Origin: Saccharomonospora cyanea NA-134
GTDB taxonomy: Bacteria > Actinomycetota > Actinomycetes > Mycobacteriales > Pseudonocardiaceae
NCBI RefSeq assembly: GCF_000244975.1
Contig: NZ_CM001440.1
Span: 3,208,325 to 3,272,324, forward strand
DNA length: 64,000 nt
Direction of reading: 5' to 3'
This document shows, piece after piece, positions 50,057-57,082 of the stretch (positions are counted from its first letter, which is position 1; the number at the start of each line of letters is the position of its first letter). A program made the position numbers and the translations under genes. The notes under the pieces are model-generated. The model was not told where the DNA came from and searched no databases. It saw only the letters and a list, made by a program, of their open reading frames with translations.

Positions 50057-51319
50057 ATGGACGCACACACGCGCATCGACGGAGGTCCCCGCACGGCGGT
50101 GGTGGTCGGGGCCGGCATCGTGGGCCTGTCGACGGCCTGGTTCCTCCAGGACCGGGGGGTCGAGGTCACCGTGGTGGACCGCGACGACGTCGCGGCGGGA
50201 GCGTCCTGGGGTAACGCGGGGTGGCTCTCCCCCGGCCTGGCGATCCCCCTCAACGAACCCAGTGTGCTGAAGTACGGCCTGCGTACCCTGCTGGACCCGA
50301 AGGCTCCGCTGCACGTGCCCTTCACGGTGGACGTCGGGTTGTGGCGCTTTCTGACCCGGTTCGCCGCCCACTGCACGTGGGGGGCGTGGGAGCGTGCCGC
50401 ACAGGCGAACCTGCCCTTCAACGCCGAATGTCTCGAAGCGTTCGACACGCTGACCTCGGCCGGAGTCACCGCGCCGACCGTCAGCGCCCCCATCACGGCT
50501 CTGTTCGAGACCCCGAAGCAGGCCACCGGCCTGCTGAAGGAGCTGCGGCGCGTCAACGCGTCCGGCGGCCACATCGCCTACCGCGGCCTCACCGGTGAGG
50601 AGCTGCGCGAAGCCGCACCGCAGGCCTCCGGCCGGATCGGCGCGGGGGTCCGGCTGGAGGGACAGCGCTACGTCGACCCCGGAGCTTTCGTCGCCGCGTT
50701 GGCCGACTCGGTCAGGCAGTGGGGCGGTGTGATCCGCACGGGCTTCGACGTCACCGCCATCCGCCCGCACGAGCACGCCGTCACGCTCGAATCGCGAACC
50801 GGCGAGTTGGTCTCCGGCAACGTGGCGGTGGTCGCCACCGGCGCGTGGCTGAACCGCCTGGCACGTAGCAAGGGAGTGCGGGTGCCGGTGCGCGCCGGCC
50901 GCGGGTACTCGTTCACCGTGCCCACCGACCGGCCCGTGCCGGGCCCGGTGTACCTGCCTCACGTCCGCGTCGCCTGCACGCCGTACCGTGGCGCGCTGCG
51001 CGTGGCGGGCACGATGGAGTTCCGAGGCCCGGACGACGCGCTCGACCGTGCTCGCATCGAGGCCATCGTGGCGTCGGCACGGAACCTGCTCGACGGGGTT
51101 CGCTGGGACGAGCGCACCGACGAGTGGGTGGGTCCGAGGCCGGTCACCCCGGACGGCAAGCCGCTGATCGGTGCGACCGCGGCTCCGGGGTTGTACGTCG
51201 CGGGCGGCCACGGCATGTGGGGGTTCACGCAGGGACCGGTCACCGGCCGCCTGCTCGCGGAGCAGATCGTCACGGGCAAACAGCCCGAGGCACTGCGACC
51301 GGTCGACCCGCTGCGCTGA
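50057..51319 (+). CDS. FAD-dependent amino-acid/amine oxidoreductase (DadA-like)
   Basis: A 420-residue FAD oxidoreductase of the DAO/DadA family. The Rossmann motif is VVVGAGIVGLSTAWFLQDRG, followed by VDRDDVAAGASWGNAGWLSPG, the pattern of D-amino-acid dehydrogenases. The C-terminal flavin contact is GGHGMWGFTQGPVTGR. It oxidises a D-amino acid, sarcosine/dimethylglycine-type amine or similar; choline-pathway context favours a methylated glycine but this is inference. An excellent AAGGAGG precedes the ATG at 50057. Confidence 0.9.
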   Translation: MDAHTRIDGGPRTAVVVGAGIVGLSTAWFLQDRGVEVTVVDRDDVAAGASWGNAGWLSPGLAIPLNEPSVLKYGLRTLLDPKAPLHVPFTVDVGLWRFLTRFAAHCTWGAWERAAQANLPFNAECLEAFDTLTSAGVTAPTVSAPITALFETPKQATGLLKELRRVNASGGHIAYRGLTGEELREAAPQASGRIGAGVRLEGQRYVDPGAFVAALADSVRQWGGVIRTGFDVTAIRPHEHAVTLESRTGELVSGNVAVVATGAWLNRLARSKGVRVPVRAGRGYSFTVPTDRPVPGPVYLPHVRVACTPYRGALRVAGTMEFRGPDDALDRARIEAIVASARNLLDGVRWDERTDEWVGPRPVTPDGKPLIGATAAPGLYVAGGHGMWGFTQGPVTGRLLAEQIVTGKQPEALRPVDPLR

Positions 51320-51331
51320 GTCCACTCAGGC

Positions 51332-51378
51332 CGCCGAGCCGGCCCGGTCAGTCCTCTGTGGCCGATGTCGGCTCGGCG
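51332..51378 (+). terminator. Hairpin after the DadA-like gene
   Basis: CGCCGAGCCG (51332-51341) and CGGCTCGGCG (51369-51378) are perfect 10-bp arms around 27 nt, starting 13 nt after the stop codon. No U-tract follows. Confidence 0.6.
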
Positions 51379-51392
51379 ACGTTACATGCCTC

Positions 51393-51416
51393 CCACCGAA
51401 TCCGCCCGTTCGGTGG
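51393..51416. promoter_or_regulatory. Perfect 8-bp inverted repeat upstream of the 77-residue gene
   Basis: CCACCGAA (51393-51400) and TTCGGTGG (51409-51416) enclose 8 nt, 115 nt before the start of the small gene. Position suggests an operator, though it could be a second hairpin of the DadA terminator region. Confidence 0.35.
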
Positions 51417-51530
51417 TCACCCGTCCCCGTGATGCAACTTTCACCTCGCGCGTTGCCGTCCTACGGTTCAACCGTCAGAAGCACGAAATGCGCAGCCTGG
51501 GGTCCGGATACGTGTCCGGAGGGGACCGTC

Positions 51531-51764
51531 ATGAACAAGACTGCCGACCAGATCGTCGTCGGTGACCGGATCACATACCTCGCGGGAACGCCTGTCGGGA
51601 TGGAGAAACTGTTCCGCAACGGAGAAGTCGTCGCCTACCCGATCTCGGACCCGTACACCTCGGTGCTGTGGTTCCCCACGCGCCCCGACGACGCGGGAGA
51701 GGACACCGAACCGGTGTGGGTCCGTCACGACAAGGTCGTCGACGTGGCCTCCGCCGTGGAGTGA
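51531..51764 (+). CDS. Small hypothetical protein, 77 residues
   Basis: I recognise no family. The sequence looks like a compact all-beta protein (ITYLAGTPVGMEKLFRNGEV, TSVLWFPTRPD, VWVRHDKVVDV) in the style of an SH3/KOW-type domain. It is well expressed by its signals: a GGAGGGG site before the ATG at 51531, and a strong terminator behind it, so it is a single-gene transcript. Confidence 0.7.
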   Translation: MNKTADQIVVGDRITYLAGTPVGMEKLFRNGEVVAYPISDPYTSVLWFPTRPDDAGEDTEPVWVRHDKVVDVASAVE

Positions 51765-51788
51765 CCGCGCGGACGACGAGACAAAAAC

Positions 51789-51829
51789 CGGAACGGGTGT
51801 GGGCGGCAGGATCGCCCACACCCGTTCCG
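51789..51829 (+). terminator. Rho-independent terminator, 17-bp perfect stem
   Basis: CGGAACGGGTGTGGGCG (51789-51805) and its exact complement (51813-51829) enclose 7 nt and are followed by CTTTT. An A-tract precedes the stem, so it may also work on the other strand. It ends the 77-residue gene's transcript 24 nt past the stop. Confidence 0.92.
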
Positions 51830-51966
51830 CTTTTCCCGCGCAGTTCCCACTCCCGTGCGCGGGAGCACACTCTCGTCCACCCCAACACCCACCGACGCCT
51901 TCCTCCGCAGGCCATGTGACACTCGGCCGGGCGCCCCGAACGAGTGACACGCTGAGGAGGACCGCT

Positions 51967-53499
51967 GTGGCTGACGGTGACCTCACCCGCCGCCGGTTCC
52001 TGCGCAGGACCGCACTGGTCGGCGCGGGAATCGCCGTTCCGTTGACGTCCGGATACGTCGGCTACCGCCTTCCCAGAGCGGAACCGGCACCCCCGGCGAG
52101 TGCGCCACCGCCCCCACCCGGCGAGGACGTGCGGCACTTCCGCTCGCGCCCGGACCTGAGGCCCCCGAAACTCACGGTCACCGACGCCGGCGAACGCCCG
52201 GCCGAGCCCGAGTACCTCTTCCTTTCCCCAAAGGCGTACCAGGACCGGAGCCCGAGCCAACCCGGTTTCCTCATCGCCGACCGGCAGGGGCGTCCCGTGT
52301 GGTTCCTGCCGAGCGAGGGACCCGAGTCGGTGCCCATGGACTTCCGGGTTCAGACCTACCGCGGCGAGCCCGTGCTCACCTGGTGGCAGGGCCGTGTGCT
52401 CGCCGGGTACGGCCAGGGGGTCGGTGTCGTCTACGACAGCTCCTACCGCCAGGTGGCGGAGGTGCGCATGGGCAACGGCATGCAGGCCGACCTGCACGAG
52501 TTCCTGATCACCGAGCGGGACACCGCGCTACTGATGGCCTACCACCCCGCGCCCGCCGACCTCACGCCGATCGGCGGGCCTCACGACGGGTGGGTGTACG
52601 CCGGCGTCGTGCAGGAGGTCGACATCACCAGTGGTGAGGTCCTGTTCGAGTGGAACAGCCTCGACCACGTCGGAATCGAGGAGACGTATCAGGAGCTCGG
52701 TGACACCGGCACAGAGGAGGCCCCGTTCGACTACATCCACCTCAACTCGATCGAGGTCGACGGCGACGGTCTGGTCCTGTCCGCTCGTAACACGTGGGCG
52801 CTGTACCGGGTGTCGCGCTCCACGGGCGAGGTCGAGTGGCGGATGGGCGGTCGTGCGTCCGACTACTCGCTGGCGGAACGAGCTCGGTTCTCGTGGCAGC
52901 ACGACGCCCGATTGCACGACGGCGACCGGGTGGCGTTGTTCGACAACTCCTCGTCGCCCCCGCAGGGACCGCACTCCCGCGGGCTCGTCCTGCGGGCGGA
53001 CCACCGGCGCCGCGAGGTGAGCCTGGAGCAGGAGTTCGTGCATCCCGCCAGGTTGCGCGCCGACAACCAGGGCAGCATGCAGCTACTGGAGAGCGGCGGC
53101 GCGCTGGTGGGCTGGGGCTCGCAACCACACACGTCCCAGTTCGACGCCGACGGCGAACTCGTGTTCGACAGTCGCTTCCCGGAGCCTGACCAGTCCTACC
53201 GAGCGCGAACCTTCGCCTGGACGGGCACGCCCGCGGAGAAGCCCGCCGTCACGGTCGGCCGCAACAAGGCGGGCGGGCGGACCGTGTACACGAGCTGGAA
53301 CGGTTCCACGGAGGTGGCGCAGTGGCGCGTGCTCGCGGGCGCCTCACCGGCGGAGCTGACCCCGGTGGCGCAGGCACGCTACAGCGGGTTCGAGACGGCG
53401 GTGGTGGCGGGTGACGAGGGCCCGTTCTTCGTGGCGGTGGCGCTCGACGAGCACGGGGCCGAACTCGCTCGCTCCGAGGCCGTCCGCGAGTCCGGCTGA
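51967..53499 (+). CDS. Arylsulfotransferase (ASST) family protein, Tat-exported
   Basis: A 510-residue beta-propeller protein of the bacterial arylsulfotransferase family (Arylsulfotran_2 type). A Tat signal is evident (TRRRFLRRTALVGAGIAVPL). Propeller motifs include FDYIHLNSIEVDGDGLVLS, STGEVEWRMGG and RFSWQHDARLHDGDRVALFDN, with the paired His of the family. PAPS-independent sulfate transfer is known for some members, but this subgroup is uncharacterised. The GTG at 51967 has GAGGAGG. Confidence 0.87.
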   Translation: MADGDLTRRRFLRRTALVGAGIAVPLTSGYVGYRLPRAEPAPPASAPPPPPGEDVRHFRSRPDLRPPKLTVTDAGERPAEPEYLFLSPKAYQDRSPSQPGFLIADRQGRPVWFLPSEGPESVPMDFRVQTYRGEPVLTWWQGRVLAGYGQGVGVVYDSSYRQVAEVRMGNGMQADLHEFLITERDTALLMAYHPAPADLTPIGGPHDGWVYAGVVQEVDITSGEVLFEWNSLDHVGIEETYQELGDTGTEEAPFDYIHLNSIEVDGDGLVLSARNTWALYRVSRSTGEVEWRMGGRASDYSLAERARFSWQHDARLHDGDRVALFDNSSSPPQGPHSRGLVLRADHRRREVSLEQEFVHPARLRADNQGSMQLLESGGALVGWGSQPHTSQFDADGELVFDSRFPEPDQSYRARTFAWTGTPAEKPAVTVGRNKAGGRTVYTSWNGSTEVAQWRVLAGASPAELTPVAQARYSGFETAVVAGDEGPFFVAVALDEHGAELARSEAVRESG

Positions 53500-53506
53500 C
53501 GGCATG

Positions 53507-54190
53507 TCACAGGTCGCGGACGAGTGCACGCAGTACCTCGCCCGCTCCTGCGACCACCGGGTCACCGTGACCGAAGCAGGCGACTTCGACGTCCAGTGCG
53601 GACAGTAGTCGCACCGATTCCGCCAAGCGGGCGCGATCCCGGTTGAACACTCCGAGGATCACCCCACCGTCGTGCCCCGCGATCGTGTCCCCGGTCAGCA
53701 GCACCCTGGCGTCCGGCTCGTACAGTGCGATGCTGCCGTCGGTGTGACCCGGCACGTGCAGTACGCGCAGCCCGCCACGCAGGACGTCGCCATCCGCCAC
53801 GGTGGCGTCGACCTCGGCCGGGGGTCCGGCCAGGTGGGCGCCGACCTGCGCGAACAGTGGCCGCTCCCACTCCTCCAACACGGGTGGCTCGGGCGCCCGC
53901 TCACCCCGGACGCAGGCAGCGTCGAGTTCGTGCGCGAACACGGAAGCGGTGCTCCAACGCCGGATCTCCGCGAGCGAGCCCGTGTGGTCGCCGTGGCAGT
54001 GCGTCACGACAACGGTGTGCAGGGCGGCGCGGGAACCCAGGACGGTGTCGAGCGCGTGGGCGATGTCGTCACCGTGCCCCCGCGGTCCGGAGTCCACGAG
54101 TGTCGCGCCGTCGTCGTCCCGCCAGACGTAGCACTGCCCCACCTCGAACCTCAGCAGATGCAGGCGCGGCGTCACCTCGATGGTCTCCAT
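53507..54190 (-). CDS. MBL-fold metallo-hydrolase
   Basis: A 227-residue metallo-beta-lactamase-fold hydrolase. The metal motif is THCHGDHTG, with later ligands His in VPGHTDG, Asp in LTGDTI and His in FGHGDP. This is the glyoxalase II-like/lactonase-type group; substrate unknown. The ATG at 54190 opens METIEVTPRLHLLRF. Convergent with the ASST gene, 7 nt apart. Confidence 0.92.
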   Translation of the reverse strand: METIEVTPRLHLLRFEVGQCYVWRDDDGATLVDSGPRGHGDDIAHALDTVLGSRAALHTVVVTHCHGDHTGSLAEIRRWSTASVFAHELDAACVRGERAPEPPVLEEWERPLFAQVGAHLAGPPAEVDATVADGDVLRGGLRVLHVPGHTDGSIALYEPDARVLLTGDTIAGHDGGVILGVFNRDRARLAESVRLLSALDVEVACFGHGDPVVAGAGEVLRALVRDL

Positions 54191-54228
54191 GTCTTTCGAC
54201 GCTAGCCGCCCTCCCGACCCGGCACAGC

Positions 54229-54328
54229 CGTGTCCGCACCTGGCGAACGCGTGTTCGCGGTTCGCGTACGCAGGTTCGCCGATGCCCGTACCGGTACTGC
54301 GAACACGCGTGCACAGGCTGCGGACACG
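54229..54328. repeat. 31-bp imperfect inverted repeats with GCGGACACG ends, copy B
   Basis: The left arm (54229-54259) starts CGTGTCCGCA and ends CGCGTGTTCGCG. The right arm (54298-54328) starts TGCGAACACGCG and ends TGCGGACACG. Outer 10 and inner 11 bases pair; only the 9-nt middles differ. The arms are 38 bp apart. The element lies between the minus-strand MBL start and the quinone-oxidoreductase stop (10 nt away). The same sequence family occurs at 22763-22793. Confidence 0.65.
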
Positions 54329-54338
54329 ATGTCTCGGG

Positions 54339-55307
54339 TCAGCGGACCGCCAGGACGATCTTGCCCTTAGCCGAGCGGGTGTCCAGTTCGGTCAGGGCCG
54401 TGGTGACGTCGTCCAGTGGGTACGTCGCTCCGATCGGCGGGTCGAGGACACCCCGCTCGACGAGCGGGCGCAGTTCCGCCCACTGCCGCCGCAGATAGTC
54501 CGGCCGGGTGGCCCAGAAGGCGCCCCAGCCGACGCCGACCACCGAGATGTTGTTCAACAGCAGGCGGTTCACCTTCACGGTGGGGATCTCCCCCGCCGTG
54601 AAACCGATGACGAGCAGCCGTCCTTCGGGCGCGAGGCAGCGGAGCGAGTCGGTGAACCGGTCACCGCCCACCGGATCGACGACGACGTCGACACCGGACC
54701 CACCGGTCAGGTCCTTCACCGCCGCACGGAAGTCGTCGGGTGCCACGACATCGTGCGCGCCGGCTCGACGGGCCACTTCGCCCTTCCCGGGCGACGACGT
54801 CACCGCGATCACCCGCGCCCCGAGCGCCGAGGCGAGCTGCACCGCGGCCGTGCCCACTCCCCCGCCCGCGCCGTGCACGAGCACCGTCTCGCCCTCCCGC
54901 AACCCGCCCCGGCGCGTCAGCGCGAAGTGCACGGTGAGGTAGTTCATCGGCAGGGCCGCCGCCGTCACGAAGGACACCGTGTCGGGAATGCCGAACACGG
55001 CGTCGGCCCGCACGGCCACCGTCTCGGCGAACCCGCCGATTCCGGGGAAGGCCGCGACACGGTCACCGGCCCGTACGGGCACACCGTCCGGTGCCGAGCG
55101 CACCACCCCGGCGACCTCGGTACCCGGCACGAAGGGCAGCTCCGGCCGGTACTGGTAGAGCCCGCGCGTCTGGAGCAGGTCGGGGAACGTCACCCCGGCC
55201 GCGTGCACGTCGATCACCACCGTTCCGTCACCGCCGCACGGTTCGTCGACCTCCGTCACCCTCACCGCGGAGGGACCGTCGAGTGTGGTGATCTGCGCTG
55301 CTCGCAT
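54339..55307 (-). CDS. NADPH:quinone oxidoreductase-like zinc-binding dehydrogenase family protein
   Basis: A 322-residue medium-chain reductase of the quinone-oxidoreductase type. It lacks the zinc cysteines (GRxxxPDLLQTRGLYQYRP start, PFVPGTEVAGVV) and has the NADPH turn VHGAGGGVGTAAVQLASALG. Members reduce quinones or enoyl compounds by one or two electrons. The ATG at 55307 lies 40 nt downstream of a TGAGC-N4-GCTCA palindrome on the opposite side, so a TetR protein may control it. Confidence 0.9.
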   Translation of the reverse strand: MRAAQITTLDGPSAVRVTEVDEPCGGDGTVVIDVHAAGVTFPDLLQTRGLYQYRPELPFVPGTEVAGVVRSAPDGVPVRAGDRVAAFPGIGGFAETVAVRADAVFGIPDTVSFVTAAALPMNYLTVHFALTRRGGLREGETVLVHGAGGGVGTAAVQLASALGARVIAVTSSPGKGEVARRAGAHDVVAPDDFRAAVKDLTGGSGVDVVVDPVGGDRFTDSLRCLAPEGRLLVIGFTAGEIPTVKVNRLLLNNISVVGVGWGAFWATRPDYLRRQWAELRPLVERGVLDPPIGATYPLDDVTTALTELDTRSAKGKIVLAVR

Positions 55308-55347
55308 GCGTGACTCCTTCGTCGGGGTGCGACAGGCCGCACTCTAC

Positions 55348-55361
55348 TGAGCAAGCGCTCA
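55348..55361. promoter_or_regulatory. Candidate TetR-type operator upstream of the quinone oxidoreductase gene
   Basis: TGAGCAAGCGCTCA has perfect 5-bp arms (TGAGC/GCTCA) around 4 nt, 41 nt before the start codon. It resembles operators of TetR regulators of acyl-CoA metabolism in actinobacteria. The regulator is not identified here. Confidence 0.45.
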
Positions 55362-55395
55362 CCACAGCGACACGGATGTGGTGTCCGACACGGCT

Positions 55396-55665
55396 TCAGT
55401 CGCGGCGGCGCCCCGCGCCGATCACCACCCGGTAGAGCAACAGGATCACCAGGGCACCGAGGATCGCCAGGCCCCACGTGCGGAGATCGAAGAAGGTGCC
55501 GAGGTCGACGTCGAACGCCGTCCTGCCGAGCCAGCCGCCCAGCAGCGCGCCGCCGATACCGAGCAAGATCGTGATCAGGCATCCGCCGGGATCGCGACCC
55601 GGCATCAGCAGCTTCGCGATGGCGCCGGCGAGCAGTCCGAGGACGATCCAACCCAGTACACCCAT
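55396..55665 (-). CDS. GlsB/YeaQ/YmgE family stress-response membrane protein
   Basis: An 89-residue membrane protein with three hydrophobic helices. The N-terminus GWIVLGLLAGAIAKLLMPGRDPGGC and the GIGGALLGGWLG helix are the family signature (transglycosylase-associated protein). Function is unknown; members are general stress genes. The ATG at 55665 is divergent from the TetR gene, with a perfect palindrome in the 58-bp gap. Confidence 0.93.
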   Translation of the reverse strand: MGVLGWIVLGLLAGAIAKLLMPGRDPGGCLITILLGIGGALLGGWLGRTAFDVDLGTFFDLRTWGLAILGALVILLLYRVVIGAGRRRD

Positions 55666-55701
55666 GAGGCCAGCCTACGGACATCTCGACCACTCGCCAC
55701 A

Positions 55702-55715
55702 AATACAGTTGTATT
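55702..55715. promoter_or_regulatory. Perfect palindromic operator AATACA-GT-TGTATT
   Basis: A 14-bp palindrome with 6-bp arms ends 8 nt before the TetR start codon and 37 nt upstream of glsB. It is AT-rich in a GC-rich genome and sits over the expected promoter elements, the hallmark of TetR autoregulation. Known TetR operators often have this geometry. Confidence 0.65.
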
Positions 55716-55723
55716 CTCGCATC

Positions 55724-56362
55724 ATGATCACGGCGGGCGAGCAGGCGAGCGAGGAACGGAAACGTCAGGTGGCCGAGGCTGTGATCAGCCTCGTGGCACG
55801 CGAGGGGCTGGCAGCCGCGAGTATTCGCCGGGTCGCCGCCGAGGCCGGAGTGTCGGCCGGACTCGTGCAGCGCTACTTCCGCACGAAGCGGGAGTTGCTC
55901 CGGTTCGCGTTCTCCCACCTCCACGACGCCACGATGCGGCGCCTCTCCGAGGTCGGGCCGCGTACGGGCGACGTCACGGCCCGTCTCGTCGACAGCCTGT
56001 CGGTGTTGCTGCCGCTCGACGAGTGGCGCAGGGCGGAGGCCGCCGTCTGGCTGGCCTTCCTGGCCGAGACCCAGCACGATCCCGTGCTCGCCCGCGCTCA
56101 CGAGGACGCCACCCGGCTCGGCCGGGAACTGATCGCCGAGGCCGTCCGAGCAGCGCAACGCACCGGCGAGGCCGAGTCCACCGTGGACGCCGACTCAGCC
56201 GCCGCTCTCGTGATGGCCTTCCTGGACGGGCTGGTCACGCAACTCGCCACCATGCCGGGGCTGTGCGACGCCGACTGGGGACGACGAGCCCTGGCCGCCG
56301 CCGTCGAGCACGCCCTGCGCCACCCCGTTTCCTCGCCTGACGATGCCGGGGAGCTCACGTGA
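55724..56362 (+). CDS. TetR family regulator
   Basis: A 212-residue TetR protein (helix-turn-helix AASIRRVAAEAGVSAGLVQRYFRTKRELL). The C-terminal half is a TetR_C_6-like ligand domain. Start ATG at 55724. The TGA overlaps the GTG of the next gene by 4 nt, so the regulator and the GAP-family membrane protein are coupled; it probably senses the substrate of that protein. Confidence 0.93.
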   Translation: MITAGEQASEERKRQVAEAVISLVAREGLAAASIRRVAAEAGVSAGLVQRYFRTKRELLRFAFSHLHDATMRRLSEVGPRTGDVTARLVDSLSVLLPLDEWRRAEAAVWLAFLAETQHDPVLARAHEDATRLGRELIAEAVRAAQRTGEAESTVDADSAAALVMAFLDGLVTQLATMPGLCDADWGRRALAAAVEHALRHPVSSPDDAGELT

Positions 56363-57075
56363 CCCTCGACATCGTCCTGCCACTGCTGGGCTTGTCGCTG
56401 CTCGATGCGACCAGCGTTGGCACCCTGCTCGTCCCGCTGTGGCTGCTCACCACTCCCGGGGAGCTGCGCGCCCGCCGCATCGTGTGCTACCTCATCACGA
56501 TCGCGGCCTTCTACTGGGCGGTGGGCCTCGCGTTGTCCGCAGGGATGTCCGGCATCGCGCCCCTTCTCGGAACACTGGCCCACCACGACGTCGGGCTCTG
56601 GGCCGAACTCGCCGCCGGCGTGCTGCTGTTCTCGTGGTCGTTCCGTTTCGGGGATAGCGGGAAGAGCGCCGACGACGGGAGACCGGGTCGGCTCGTCCGG
56701 TGGCGGCACCGCCTCTCCACCGGCCGAAGCGGCGCCGGCGCCGTGGTGGGGCTGGCACTGGCCGCGGGCACGGTCGAACTCGCGACGATGCTGCCCTACC
56801 TGGGTGCCTTGAGCATTCTCGGTGGTGCGGACCTCACGTGGTGGGCCGTGGCCGCCGCACTCGCCGCCTACTGCCTCGTGATGACCGCACCGGCGTGGAC
56901 GTTGCTCGCCACGCGGCTTGCCTGGGGTGACCGGGTCCTCCCGTGGCTCGCCGCGTTCGACCGTCGCCTGACCCGCCACGCGCGGTCGGCGACGGGCTGG
57001 GTCCTGGCGATTGTGGGCTTCCTGCTGGCCCGAGACGCCGCGTGGCGCCTCGGGCTGTTCGACGCGCTGCTGTGA
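56359..57075 (+). CDS. GAP family (Sap-like) membrane protein
   Basis: A 238-residue protein with six hydrophobic segments. It resembles the GAP/Sap family of actinobacteria (glycolipid-addressing proteins such as the mycobacterial sulfolipid-1-addressing protein). The opening LPLLGLSLLDATSVGTLLVPLWLL is typical. The GTG at 56359 overlaps the TetR stop (GTGA). A role in moving a lipid or small molecule is likely; substrate unknown. Convergent with the acyltransferase gene, 7 nt apart. Confidence 0.8.
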   Translation: MTLDIVLPLLGLSLLDATSVGTLLVPLWLLTTPGELRARRIVCYLITIAAFYWAVGLALSAGMSGIAPLLGTLAHHDVGLWAELAAGVLLFSWSFRFGDSGKSADDGRPGRLVRWRHRLSTGRSGAGAVVGLALAAGTVELATMLPYLGALSILGGADLTWWAVAAALAAYCLVMTAPAWTLLATRLAWGDRVLPWLAAFDRRLTRHARSATGWVLAIVGFLLARDAAWRLGLFDALL

Positions 57076-57082
57076 CGAGCCG

